From UBA1926 sp002337215 (GTDB lineage: Bacteria; Planctomycetota; Phycisphaerae; Phycisphaerales; UBA1924), in contig CAXBAF010000006.1 of assembly GCA_963973795.1 (NCBI GenBank), positions 1 through 64,000 of the forward strand: 64,000 bases of DNA, in the 5' to 3' direction. Below are positions 35,499 to 44,060 of this stretch, piece by piece; the stretch's first letter is position 1, and every line of letters begins with the position of its first letter. Below the pieces are notes generated by a model that searched no databases, was not told the DNA's origin, and worked only from the letters and a program-made list of their open reading frames with translations. The translations under genes and the position numbers were made by a program.

Positions 35499-36421
35499 GA
35501 TTCAGTTCCCTTATCCCGCCCGGCCACTTCGGCGCCGCCGCGGTCATGTGAGGGCGAGGGCACTGGGATCCCCGCCCGCTCGAAGCAGCCGCGGATCGCC
35601 CGGGCCGTGATCATCGCCGACTCGTCGGCCGGCTTTTCTTTCCATGTGGGATGGGTGGGCTCGGCGCTGATCGGCCCGTCGTAGCCGATTTCCACGAGCG
35701 TGCGGAGGAACGTGTTCATATCCACGCCGCCCGTCTCTCCGGGGGAAGCCCTGAACCGGACGTCCTGCTCATCGAGCGGTGTGTCGGCGAGCAGGTCGCA
35801 CACGTGCACCGCGATGACCTGCTCGGGCTTGAGTGTCCTCAGGTCATCCGCGGTCTCTTGAGCACACGCCCAGTGGAACGAGTCGAGCATCACGCCGACA
35901 TTGGGCCGGCCGACCGCGTCCAGCAGCGTGTGCATACCCGCGAGATCATGGACGAACTCGTGCCCCAACCCCTGCCAGCGGGTCTTGGGTGAGACATACT
36001 CCATCCCGAACGAGATCCCGAAATCGCCCAGCAGGTTCGCGGCCTCGCGGGCCCGCCGGGCGTGGAACGCCAGGTTCTCGTCGAATTCCATCGTCTCGTG
36101 GAACGGCACGACCACTGAGGTTGCCCGCCGGTAGCCCAACGCCTGCGCCAGACGCGCGCGACGCGGCACGTCGGTCATCTCGCGGATCCACTCATCCTCG
36201 GGAACATTGAGTTTCTGCGGCGTGATCGAGCTGTACCCGGGCCGGAGCCCGGCCGCCGCCATCGCGTCCGCGAAGGCCTCGGTGTCGAGTTTCTCGATCT
36301 GTGTCGCGAACTTGTTGAACCGGATATCCAGCCCAACGAAACCGGCCCGCGACGCGATCGCCACCGACTCGGCGGGGCCCGCGGGGATCCCGATCAGATC
36401 TGGCATCAGACTCGGATACAA
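35495..36421 (-). CDS. Sugar phosphate isomerase/epimerase-like TIM-barrel protein
   Basis: About 308 residues, xylose-isomerase-like TIM barrel. Likely ligands: SFGMEYVSPKTRW, GVMLDSFHWACAQE, IAVHVCDLLAD and GPISAEPTHPTW. The start is uncertain. An AGGAG site lies six bases before TTG 36421; TTG 36427 is too close and ATG 36406 is rather far. It overlaps manD by GTGA and follows a Gfo/Idh/MocA gene by 66 bases. This repeats the oxidoreductase-plus-isomerase pairing at 26275-28335. It probably handles a keto-sugar made by the partner; the substrate is unknown. Confidence 0.88.
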   Translation of the reverse strand: MYPSLMPDLIGIPAGPAESVAIASRAGFVGLDIRFNKFATQIEKLDTEAFADAMAAAGLRPGYSSITPQKLNVPEDEWIREMTDVPRRARLAQALGYRRATSVVVPFHETMEFDENLAFHARRAREAANLLGDFGISFGMEYVSPKTRWQGLGHEFVHDLAGMHTLLDAVGRPNVGVMLDSFHWACAQETADDLRTLKPEQVIAVHVCDLLADTPLDEQDVRFRASPGETGGVDMNTFLRTLVEIGYDGPISAEPTHPTWKEKPADESAMITARAIRGCFERAGIPVPSPSHDRGGAEVAGRDKGTES

Positions 36422-36487
36422 CACCAACTCCTATCAACTCTTTGATCAGCGTTTCAGGCGACGTGCGGATGCACACAAACGTCGATC

Positions 36488-37612
36488 TCAGCTCACCGCC
36501 TCGAACCCCGCCCGGCAGCGATCCAGCACGCGCACGTACCGACGCACGCTCTCGGGGGTCACGAGCATCGCGCTCCCCGTGCGTACGGCGTTGTACAACT
36601 CGAAGTAGAACATCTCATACGGGGTCGGACCCGACTCTGGCGCGTCCCAGGAGAAGTTCTCCCAGCGGATCTCCTCGGCCGGGTACTTCCGGCCCGCCGC
36701 CGGACCCTTATCGACGACGCGCTCGGGCATCGTCGCCCAATCGACGGTCTTCCAATCCAGGTGCGTCTGCGTGCCTGTCAGCCCGCCCGCCGTGCCCATG
36801 ATGTGCCAGCGGTCCTGCTCGAAGGCGCACGCGTTCGAGTACTCGATGTCCACCGTCGGGAGCCCGGGCGAGCGGAGCACGAGTTTCATGTGTTCTTCGG
36901 CGTCGCCGATCGAGAGTCCCCGGTGCAGATCCAGCATGATCTCGGGTTCCTCGATGCCCTCGAAGAAATCCATCGCCTGGTCGAGCAGGTGCGTGCCGTT
37001 GTTGAACAGCGCGCCGCCACCGAACTGCTTCATCGCCTGCCAGTCCCACCGGCGTGTGAACCGGTGCCAGCACATCCGGATCTGCAGCACATCGCCGAGC
37101 GCACCGGAGCGAACCAGGTCGAGCACCTTGCGGAAGTGCGGCTCGTACCGGCGGTTCTGGAACGGCGCGAGCACGACGCCCGCGTGCTCCGCGGCATCGA
37201 TCATCTTGTCCGCCTCGTCGGCGTCCATCGCGAACGGCTTCTCGACAACGACGTGCCGACCCTGCGCGATCGACGCGAGCGCGTGCGCACAATGCAGGTG
37301 GCTGGGCGACGCGATGACGATCACGTCGAGATCGGGCTCACCGATCAAGCCCTCGAAATCTTCATGGGAGGTGCACCCGAGTTCCCGCTCGGCTTCCCGG
37401 CGCCGATCGGCGTCTGGGTCCATCACCGAGGCGATCTCGAACAGCCCGGGATGGGCGCGCAGCGTCTTGGCGTGGATATTCCACCCGCTGCGGCCCAGGC
37501 CCGCGATGCCGATGCGGACAGGCTTCCCGTTCGCCTTCGGCTCCGCCATCGCGTGCTGGTCTTTCGGCCGCCGGTCGTTCGGCTGCCGTCCGTTGCTTGG
37601 AACACCGATCAT
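36488..37612 (-). CDS. Gfo/Idh/MocA-family oxidoreductase
   Basis: A 374-residue cytoplasmic NAD(P)-dependent oxidoreductase. ATG 37612 follows GGGAGG and adds ~21 polar residues before the Rossmann strand VRIGIAGLGRSGWNIHAKTL; ATG 37549 would begin nearer the fold but lacks a ribosome site. Key motifs: VIVIASPSHLHCAHAL, GRHVVVEKPFAMDADEADKM, and FGGGALFNNGTHLLDQAMDF with the active-site His. It lies between an aldo/keto reductase and a TIM-barrel isomerase in the operon. The substrate is not known. Confidence 0.91.
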   Translation of the reverse strand: MIGVPSNGRQPNDRRPKDQHAMAEPKANGKPVRIGIAGLGRSGWNIHAKTLRAHPGLFEIASVMDPDADRRREAERELGCTSHEDFEGLIGEPDLDVIVIASPSHLHCAHALASIAQGRHVVVEKPFAMDADEADKMIDAAEHAGVVLAPFQNRRYEPHFRKVLDLVRSGALGDVLQIRMCWHRFTRRWDWQAMKQFGGGALFNNGTHLLDQAMDFFEGIEEPEIMLDLHRGLSIGDAEEHMKLVLRSPGLPTVDIEYSNACAFEQDRWHIMGTAGGLTGTQTHLDWKTVDWATMPERVVDKGPAAGRKYPAEEIRWENFSWDAPESGPTPYEMFYFELYNAVRTGSAMLVTPESVRRYVRVLDRCRAGFEAVS

Positions 37613-37667
37613 CGTCCTGCCTCCCGGCCTTCGTCCTGCGTTGCTCGATGAGCCCTCGCCGAGACAC

Positions 37668-38678
37668 TCATCGCGTCCGCGGGGGCGACTGCCACATGTC
37701 GAGGCTGTCGCCCAGTTTGTCTTTGATGTCGCTCGTCGTCTCGTCGAGCGCCTTGAGCGTCTCGGCGGACAGCTCGATCTCGGCAGCGCGCACGTTCCGC
37801 TCCACCTGATCGGGCCGGCTCGCACCCACCAGCACCGACGCCACGGCGGGCTGGTGAAGCAGCCAGGCGAGGGCGAGGTCGCCCATCGGGACCCCGAGCC
37901 CCTCGGCGATCGCGCCGATCCGCGCGATTGTTTCGAATGTCAGTTGTTCGTGCCCCGCCTCGCCGTGCCGAGCCTCGGGGCGGTCGGTGCTGAAGTGCCG
38001 GGTGCGGGCCTTGCCGCTGGGAACCTCGTCGGCGGTCGCGTAGCGGCCCGCGAGCATGCCTTGCCCGAGCGGGCTGTAGCACAGGATCCCGGTGCCTTCC
38101 TTCTCGCAGCGTTGCTGGAGGCCGAACTCGCAGCCTCGGAAGATGATGTTGTACGCGATCTGATCCGTCGCGCATGACGCGTGTCCCAGCCACTCGTCGA
38201 GGTCCTTGGGGCCGAAGTTGCAGACCCCGATCGCGACGACCTTGCCCTGCTCGATGAGCTTCTCCATCGCGCGGGCGGTCTCTTCGAGCGGAACCTGACG
38301 CTTGGGCCAGTGGATCTGATAGAGGTCGATCCGATCGGTGCCGAGGTCCTTGAGCGACTGCTCGCACTCGCTGGCGATCTCCGCGGCCGACAGATCGCCC
38401 GCCTTGGGCTTGCTGGCGATCACGACCTCGTCGCGGAAACCCTTGACCGCGAGCCCGAGCTGCCGCTCGCTCTCGCCGTCGGCGTACGCCCTCGCGGTAT
38501 CGAAGAAGTTGATGCCGAGATCGAATGCTTTGTGCATCGTCTTCGCGGCTTCCTCGTCGGCGAGGCCCTTGTAGATCTGGCTGGGAACGGTGCTCATGCA
38601 GCCGAACGCGATCCGGCTCACCGGCCGGTCGATGCCCTTGATCGTCGTGTACTTCATCGTCGTCGCGGTGTCAGACAT
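37668..38678 (-). CDS. Aldo/keto reductase
   Basis: A 336-residue cytoplasmic NADPH-dependent reductase, TIM barrel. The catalytic tetrad is visible: Asp and Tyr in FFDTARAYADGESERQLG, Lys in VVIASKPK, and His in IDLYQIHWPKR. Cofactor-binding segments GVGAS-like (VLVGASRPDQVERNV) are present near the end. ATG 38678 is used, although ATG 38657 (KYTTIKGIDRPVSRIAFG) is possible and neither has a strong ribosome site. It lies 91 bases after the lyase gene and reads in the same operon. A role in reducing an uronate or a keto-sugar is likely but unproven. Confidence 0.9.
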   Translation of the reverse strand: MSDTATTMKYTTIKGIDRPVSRIAFGCMSTVPSQIYKGLADEEAAKTMHKAFDLGINFFDTARAYADGESERQLGLAVKGFRDEVVIASKPKAGDLSAAEIASECEQSLKDLGTDRIDLYQIHWPKRQVPLEETARAMEKLIEQGKVVAIGVCNFGPKDLDEWLGHASCATDQIAYNIIFRGCEFGLQQRCEKEGTGILCYSPLGQGMLAGRYATADEVPSGKARTRHFSTDRPEARHGEAGHEQLTFETIARIGAIAEGLGVPMGDLALAWLLHQPAVASVLVGASRPDQVERNVRAAEIELSAETLKALDETTSDIKDKLGDSLDMWQSPPRTR

Positions 38679-38769
38679 GCGGTGCTTTCTGTGTTTCGAG
38701 ACGTGTTCGCCCGGCTGGGTAGGACTTCTGGGGAGCCCGGCTCCGGGAAACATGGAGCGTATCGGTGGT

Positions 38770-39999
38770 TCATTCGTTCGGCGGGAGCAGCAGATCGACC
38801 CACGCCATGTCATCGGGAAGGGGCGGCAACTTGTCGAGCGCCGCTTCGAACCGGGGGTCATCGAACTGGCGTGACGCGACCCGCAGGCACTGGTAGAACA
38901 TGTGCGGCTTCACGGGCTTGATCTGCTTGTACTCCCAATCCTTCTCGCCGGTCATGTACGGCAGAAGCCAGAGCGCCGCGTTCTTGATCGAGCGGCCGTC
39001 CTCGGACTCGTGCGACGCCAGGTCGTAGCCCACGCCTTCTGCGTAGCGGCACAGATCGAGCATCGCCCGGAGGTTGAAGTCGCAGTAGTGGAGCGACATC
39101 GTCCGCACGAGTTCGTGCGGCTGGCTGCCGTCCGGCTCGATCTGCCAATCGATCCGGTCGGGGACCTGGCTGACGATCTCCGTCACGACCACGTCGCGGT
39201 CTGCGTACGACGCGTAGTACGCGACCTGCGCGGCGTACCAGGTGCCGTGGTTGTTGGCGGCCTGGCGCTCCGCCATGCCGAGCTCGCTCGCGAGCAACCA
39301 ATCGGTGTACTCGCTGAACCAGCGCTTCGTTCCCTGCGTGTCCGCGGTGGTCCACGCGGGAGACTCCGCGAGCATCAGCATCGCGTCGGGCACCCAGCGC
39401 AGTCGATTGGTGTCGATGATGCCGACATGCCGACCGTCGCTCACACCCGGCACGAACTGCGCGTACCGCACGCGTGGGTTCATCCGGGTCTCGGGGTCGA
39501 TGAACCAAGGGCGGATGTGTTCCATCGCCCGCTCGGCATACAGCTCGTCACCCGTGATGAAGTAGGCCATCCCGAGTGTGCGAACCGCGGAGCCCATGTC
39601 GCCCAGCTTGGGTGTGTCGTATTCATACCGCTCGGGGTTCACCTTGCCGTCGTGGCGGATATAGGGCGTGCCGTCGTCGGTGTCGGGGTTGGGCCACCAA
39701 TAGGGGCTCAGCGAGACGTAGTCGCGCGGGTCGCCGCTGGGCGCGGTCCGCTTGCCATCCTCTTTCCCCTCGGTGATCGGGCGGACCGGGACCTTCATCG
39801 CCTCTTCCGCCGCGCGGACGAGCGCCGCCCGGGCCGCGATCAGATCGGCATCGCCCGCCTCGATCTGCTCGAGCACCCGCGACCGATCGTCGAGATCGAT
39901 CAGAATTCCGTCGCCGCGTGCACCACAGATGCTGGCGGACAACACGAGTGTGGTCAATACAGATTTGACAATGGTCGAGATCTGCGGCGAATGCGGCAT
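38770..39999 (-). CDS. Secreted alginate-lyase-fold polysaccharide lyase, probably PL38 (glucuronan/alginate)
   Basis: A 409-residue exported (alpha/alpha) toroid enzyme. The signal peptide is KSVLTTLVLSASICGARGD. Features of the alginate_lyase family include SLSPYWWPNPDTDDGTPYIR near residue 95, INTN-like IIDTNRLRWVPDAMLML, the Asn-Asn-His segment at 249-251 (NNHGTWYAAQVAYYAS), and GSQPHELVRTMSLHYCDFNL. PL38-like enzymes cleave beta-1,4-glucuronan or alginate by beta-elimination, giving the unsaturated ends that GH88 or DEH enzymes use. It heads the minus-strand operon, divergent from lacI-type regulator and next to ATTGCACATTAA repeats. Substrate choice between glucuronan and alginate is not decided by sequence alone. 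Confidence 0.88.
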   Translation of the reverse strand: MPHSPQISTIVKSVLTTLVLSASICGARGDGILIDLDDRSRVLEQIEAGDADLIAARAALVRAAEEAMKVPVRPITEGKEDGKRTAPSGDPRDYVSLSPYWWPNPDTDDGTPYIRHDGKVNPERYEYDTPKLGDMGSAVRTLGMAYFITGDELYAERAMEHIRPWFIDPETRMNPRVRYAQFVPGVSDGRHVGIIDTNRLRWVPDAMLMLAESPAWTTADTQGTKRWFSEYTDWLLASELGMAERQAANNHGTWYAAQVAYYASYADRDVVVTEIVSQVPDRIDWQIEPDGSQPHELVRTMSLHYCDFNLRAMLDLCRYAEGVGYDLASHESEDGRSIKNAALWLLPYMTGEKDWEYKQIKPVKPHMFYQCLRVASRQFDDPRFEAALDKLPPLPDDMAWVDLLLPPNE

Positions 40000-40024
40000 G
40001 GCGATCCAATCATTTACCAGACAT

Positions 40025-40048
40025 ATTGCACATTAAATTGCACATTAA
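40025..40048. repeat. Tandem 12-bp direct repeat, candidate operator
   Basis: ATTGCACATTAA occurs twice head to tail (40025-40036, 40037-40048) and a partial third unit TTGCGAATG follows. It lies 26 bases upstream of the lyase start, where it would overlap the minus-strand promoter. A similar TTGCACATAA lies at 40157-40166 and ATTGCACTTAA at 3022-3032. Binding by the neighbouring LacI-family protein is inferred. Confidence 0.6.
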
Positions 40049-40156
40049 TTGCGAATGTCGGAGTATGACGCATCGTATCACCTGTGTCAACGGGGAAAAG
40101 CAGCAGTTCCTCGGGAAAATCGCCGAGAAAAACTTTGGTGATACTGGACAAAAGCG

Positions 40157-40185
40157 TTGCACATAACTGTGTGGCTCAGTATCGT
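40157..40185 (+). promoter_or_regulatory. Possible promoter of the LacI-family gene overlapping a third repeat copy
   Basis: TTGCAC (40157-40162), a 17-base spacer and TATCGT (40180-40185) make a modest promoter 19 bases before the start codon. TTGCACATAA (40157-40166) is a degenerate copy of the tandem repeat upstream, so binding here would allow autoregulation. Confidence 0.4.
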
Positions 40186-40204
40186 TCCAAGATCGGAGCC
40201 GCGC

Positions 40205-41296
40205 ATGTCGATCGTTGAAGTCGCCAAAATCGCTGGAACATCGCACTCGACGGTGTCGCGGGTGATCAATAAGCGCCCCGGTGTGTCGCCACAGACGGAG
40301 GCCGCGGTCAAGCGTGCGATGGCACAGTTGGGGTACACCCCCCCCGCGAAACGGCGCGGCCCGCGTCCGGCGGATCGGCCGAACGTCGCGACCGGCACGA
40401 TCGGGATGTTGATGATGGGGACCGACGCGATGTTCGCGAGGGCACCTGTCACGGCCGCGGTCTTCCATGCCGTCGAGCAGGCGATCGCGAGCCAGGGTTT
40501 CAATCTGATCGTGGGACAGGTCGACGACCACGAACGGCTGCCCCCCGATGTCGCGAAGGGGCAGGTCGACGGACTCCTCCTGCACGGCTATGCGCCGACT
40601 CCCGAACTCCGCAAATCACTCGCGGCTCACCCGAGCGTCTGGATCCTCTCGCAGCGGTCGATCCGCGGGTACTGGGGCGATCGAGTCTGCCCCGACAACG
40701 AGGTCATCGGTCGCCTCGCGGCCGAGCGGTTGCTCGGGCGTGGGCATCGGCATCTGGCGTATCTGTATTTCAGCGCGACGCACATGGGCTTCCGTCAGCG
40801 GGCCGAGTCGTTCGCCGAGACGGTCGAGGAGTACGGCGCGACCTGTTCGATGATCGCCGAGAACCCGTCGACCGGTCGGACGACCCGGAGCGAGGATTTC
40901 GGCGAGGACCAGACCGAGCGTGTTGTCGCCGAGTTGCTCGCGATGGACCCGATGCCAACCGGGGTGTTTGTTCCGCGTGATCGGCTGACGGTGAAGGTTT
41001 ACCGCGTACTGCGGAAGATGGGCATCGAGCCGGGGCGGGATATCGAGGTCGCGTCGTGCGACAACGAGCCGATTCTCGAGGCGCTCGATCCACGTCCGGC
41101 GACCGTCGATGTGTGCCCCGAACTGATCGGGAAGCGTGCCGTCGAGCAGCTCATCTGGCGGATGGAGCATCCCAACGAAAAAACGCGGGCGATGATCACG
41201 ATCGAGCCCGAGATAGTGGTTCCCGAGCCGGAGATGGGCGATGGGCCCTTCGCTCGGGTTGTGTACAAGTCTGGGCCGCGCGGGTTGCGCGGCTAG
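40205..41296 (+). CDS. LacI-family transcriptional regulator
   Basis: A 363-residue repressor-type regulator. ATG 40205 gives the canonical N-terminal HTH SIVEVAKIAGTSHSTVSRVI with hinge AMAQLGYTPP. The rest is a periplasmic-binding-protein-like sensor (residues ~65-345), including DGLLLHGYAPTPEL, GHRHLAYLYFSATHMGFRQR and PTGVFVPRDRLTVKVYRVL. It is divergent from the eight-gene lyase/ManD/UxaC operon and upstream of a secreted-protein and PL6 gene cluster. It is the likely repressor of the polyuronide genes, relieved by a uronate-derived ligand. A hairpin terminator with T-tract follows the gene. Confidence 0.94.
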   Translation: MSIVEVAKIAGTSHSTVSRVINKRPGVSPQTEAAVKRAMAQLGYTPPAKRRGPRPADRPNVATGTIGMLMMGTDAMFARAPVTAAVFHAVEQAIASQGFNLIVGQVDDHERLPPDVAKGQVDGLLLHGYAPTPELRKSLAAHPSVWILSQRSIRGYWGDRVCPDNEVIGRLAAERLLGRGHRHLAYLYFSATHMGFRQRAESFAETVEEYGATCSMIAENPSTGRTTRSEDFGEDQTERVVAELLAMDPMPTGVFVPRDRLTVKVYRVLRKMGIEPGRDIEVASCDNEPILEALDPRPATVDVCPELIGKRAVEQLIWRMEHPNEKTRAMITIEPEIVVPEPEMGDGPFARVVYKSGPRGLRG

Positions 41297-41303
41297 ATCG
41301 GTT

Positions 41304-41334
41304 CCCCGTCGCGTTGCGCGGCGGGGAGTGTTTT
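41304..41334 (+). terminator. Rho-independent terminator after the LacI-family gene
   Basis: CCCCGTCGC (41304-41312) pairs with GCGGCGGGG (41318-41326), one G-T pair and a 5-base loop, followed by AGTG and TTTT (41331-41334). It lies eight bases after the stop codon. Confidence 0.75.
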
Positions 41335-41376
41335 CAGCGTGTTATAGAGAGATCTTTTTACGAAGGGGGAGCCCGG

Positions 41377-43977
41377 ATGATCAGGAACCAAGCGATTCGG
41401 AGTCTGCTTCTCGCGGCGGCCTGCACAGGCCTTGCGAGCGCGGACACAGAAGTCATTCTTCAGGACGGATTCGGCGACGGAGATCGTGACAACGACATGA
41501 TCCTCGACGGTGCCGCGACCAACCCGTCGGATGTCGGGGTGCCCTGGTACCTCATCCGCGGTGCATCGGACGTCGCCGTCTCAGTCGCGGACGACGCCGG
41601 CGGGATCGGATTCGGCAGCGCGATCGATGTGACCTCGATGACGACGTTCACTCGTGCCTTCGGCGCGACGTTCGACCCGGTCACCCTCGAGCAGGACGGC
41701 GACCGCCTCCGCGTGCGGCTGTTCGTCCGCATGACCGAATCCCCGGTCGACCCGACGGACGGGGGACTGTTCCCCGACGCCAACGGCGATCGACGCTTCC
41801 GATTCGGGCTCTATAACGATATGGGCACGCCCTTTGTCAACGCCGATACGGATGACTCGACGCTCACCGATGACGATACCGGTTTCCTCTCCGTCATCGA
41901 TGTCGGTACGGGTGAGGGTAACTCGATGAGTGTCTTCGGCGACAAGGCCGACGGCATCCTGGGCGGTTCGTCGGTCGCGACCGGCACGACCGCGAGCGAT
42001 CCGAGCCTGTTTGTCGGCAATTCCGCTCGCGTGCTCGAGATGGTCCTGACCCGTGCGGGTGACGACATCCTCACCGCGATCACGTTCAATGGCAACCTCG
42101 CCGAGGACGGCGTTGCCGATTTCGTCGAGGACATCCAGGCATTCAACCTGCCGTACACGTTCAACTACGTCGCGTTCGGCGCCTCGGGCGCTTCGCTCGA
42201 TTATCGCGTCGATCAGGTCCTCGTGGACTTCACGAGGCCCGACACGACCCCGCCGCAGGTGGACGGGTTCGAGGACGGCGATTACAACAACGACGGCATC
42301 CTCGAGGGCGCGCTCAACGACGCAGGGGACACCGGGTTCACTTGGTTCAAGTCCCGCGGCACGAGCGATTTCGACGTCGATCTGTTCGACGACTCGATGG
42401 GCATCGGCACCGGGAACGCGGTCGGCCTCTTCCCGCTGACGACCAGCACCCGCGCGATCTCGTCGGCGATCCAGGAAGCCGAACTCGCGGCGGACGGCGA
42501 CTTCATCAAGCTCAGCTTCGACTTCCGCGCCGTCGGGTTCATCCCGAGCTCGGATCGCCGGTTCCGCTTCGGCATCCACAACAACGGGGGCACCCCGGTC
42601 AACCAGGACGGCTCGAGCCAGACCGGTGACGACGTCGGTTACATGGTGCAGTTCGACACGGGCGCGAGCTCGGCGAGCACCGCGACCATCCGCGGCGACC
42701 TCCCCAACGGGCTTCTCTCCGGGAGCACCCGCAGCACGGGCGGCACCACCGAAGATCCCGCGTTCGCCCTCGATGACAACGATGCCCACCGCATCGAGCT
42801 CGAGGTCCGCCGTCGCTTCGACAGCGATCTCGGCCGGGACGTGAACGACCTTCGCCTGCTCTTCGACGGCGTCGAGGCCACGATGGGCACCGACGACGGC
42901 GACGGCGTCGATCTCGACCCGATGACCTTCACCTTCAACCAGATCAGCATCGGGACCAACAGCGTCTCGTTCCTCGACTATCGCATCGATAACGTCGAGG
43001 TGACGACCAACGTCGGTGTCGAGCCCACGTTCGCCTCAGAGGACGGGTTCGAGGACGGCGACCGCAACAACGACGGGGTGCTCGAGGGCGACCTCAACGA
43101 CGCGGAAGACGTCGGCTTCGCGTGGTACCAGTCGCGTGGCAACAGCTCGTTCGAGACCGACGTCATCGACGAGTCGGCGGGCATCGGCACCGGCAACGCC
43201 TTCAGCCTTTTCTCGCTGACAACCAGCACCCGCGCGGTCTCCGCCGCGATCGAGCCCGTCTCGCTCGGGCTGGGTGAATCGGTCACGCTCGAGTTTGATC
43301 TCCGTCTCCGCGGTGCGATCCCCGATTCGGACCGCAGGCTCCGCTTCGGGATCCACAACGACAGCGGCACGTCGCTGTCGAGTGATAGCTCGTCCGAGAC
43401 CGGCGACGACGTGGGCTACATGGTCCAGTTCGACACAGGCGTCAGCGCGGCGAGCACCGCGACCATCCGCGGCGATCTCCCAAACGGTCTCCTCTCCGGC
43501 AGCACCCGCAGCACAGGCGCGACCACCGAGGATCCGGCCTTCGCACTCGATGACAACGACACGCACCGCATCGGCCTCACCGTCGAGCGGGCGTTCGACA
43601 GCGATCTGGGGCGTGAGGTCAACCTCCTGACGCTGACCTTCGATGGTGTGGTCGCGACGGATGGCATGGACTCGGGCGACGGCGCGGGCGACGACGCCCC
43701 CCTGACGTTCGACTTCAACCAGATCAGCATCGGCACATCGGGCGCCGCGTTCATCGACATCGCGTTCGACAACGTCGCGGTGACCAGCGAAGCGATCAAC
43801 CCGTGCCCGGCCGATCTCGCGCCGCCCTTCGGCGTGCTCGATCTGGCCGACATCAGCGTCTTCGTGACCGGGTTCCAGGGCCAGGCCGCGGTCGCGGACC
43901 TCGCCGAACCGTTCGGCGTGTTCGACCTCGCGGACATCGCCGCGTTCGTCGGCTCGTTCACGGCGGGCTGCCCGTAA
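41377..43977 (+). CDS. Secreted repeat protein with three homologous ~250-aa units and EF-hand-like tail
   Basis: 866 residues from ATG 41377 (AAGGGGGAGC site). The signal peptide is IRNQAIRSLLLAAACTGLASA. Three related beta-rich units follow. Each begins like DGFEDGDRNNDG or DGFGDGDRDNDM, then runs through VGFAWYQSRG, SLTTSTRA, RFRFGIHNNGG and DYRIDNVEV; the pattern suggests a LamG/concanavalin-like fold. Units 2 and 3 are nearly identical over long stretches. The last ~60 residues are two EF-hand-like segments (DLAPPFGVLDLADI, DLAEPFGVFDLADI), which lack most calcium ligands, ending in AGC-Pro. The function is unknown; a carbohydrate-binding or surface role is plausible from the cluster. 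Confidence 0.88.
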   Translation: MIRNQAIRSLLLAAACTGLASADTEVILQDGFGDGDRDNDMILDGAATNPSDVGVPWYLIRGASDVAVSVADDAGGIGFGSAIDVTSMTTFTRAFGATFDPVTLEQDGDRLRVRLFVRMTESPVDPTDGGLFPDANGDRRFRFGLYNDMGTPFVNADTDDSTLTDDDTGFLSVIDVGTGEGNSMSVFGDKADGILGGSSVATGTTASDPSLFVGNSARVLEMVLTRAGDDILTAITFNGNLAEDGVADFVEDIQAFNLPYTFNYVAFGASGASLDYRVDQVLVDFTRPDTTPPQVDGFEDGDYNNDGILEGALNDAGDTGFTWFKSRGTSDFDVDLFDDSMGIGTGNAVGLFPLTTSTRAISSAIQEAELAADGDFIKLSFDFRAVGFIPSSDRRFRFGIHNNGGTPVNQDGSSQTGDDVGYMVQFDTGASSASTATIRGDLPNGLLSGSTRSTGGTTEDPAFALDDNDAHRIELEVRRRFDSDLGRDVNDLRLLFDGVEATMGTDDGDGVDLDPMTFTFNQISIGTNSVSFLDYRIDNVEVTTNVGVEPTFASEDGFEDGDRNNDGVLEGDLNDAEDVGFAWYQSRGNSSFETDVIDESAGIGTGNAFSLFSLTTSTRAVSAAIEPVSLGLGESVTLEFDLRLRGAIPDSDRRLRFGIHNDSGTSLSSDSSSETGDDVGYMVQFDTGVSAASTATIRGDLPNGLLSGSTRSTGATTEDPAFALDDNDTHRIGLTVERAFDSDLGREVNLLTLTFDGVVATDGMDSGDGAGDDAPLTFDFNQISIGTSGAAFIDIAFDNVAVTSEAINPCPADLAPPFGVLDLADISVFVTGFQGQAAVADLAEPFGVFDLADIAAFVGSFTAGCP
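42261..43791. repeat. Internal tandem duplication of ~780 bp in the secreted repeat protein gene
   Basis: The unit starting GGACGGGTTCGAGGACGGCG at 42261 recurs at 43041, exactly 780 bases (260 codons) later. Similarity persists to about 43791. Long DNA stretches such as GCGAGCACCGCGACCATCCG are identical, indicating a recent in-frame duplication. A more diverged first unit lies upstream (41450-42240). Confidence 0.8.
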
Positions 43978-43998
43978 TCGTTGATTGACTCCGAATCA

Positions 43999-44026
43999 CC
44001 CCGGTCCGGCGAAAGCCGGACCGGGG
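43999..44026 (+). terminator. Strong hairpin terminator after the secreted repeat protein gene
   Basis: CCCCGGTCCGGC and GCCGGACCGGGG form a perfect 12-bp stem capped by a GAAA tetraloop, 21 bases after the stop. A T-tract is lacking (CATTCC follows). It may end transcription or protect the 3' end between this gene and the prepilin gene. Confidence 0.65.
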
Positions 44027-44060
44027 CATTCCTGACTCCCACTTCGGAATAGGACGAGCC

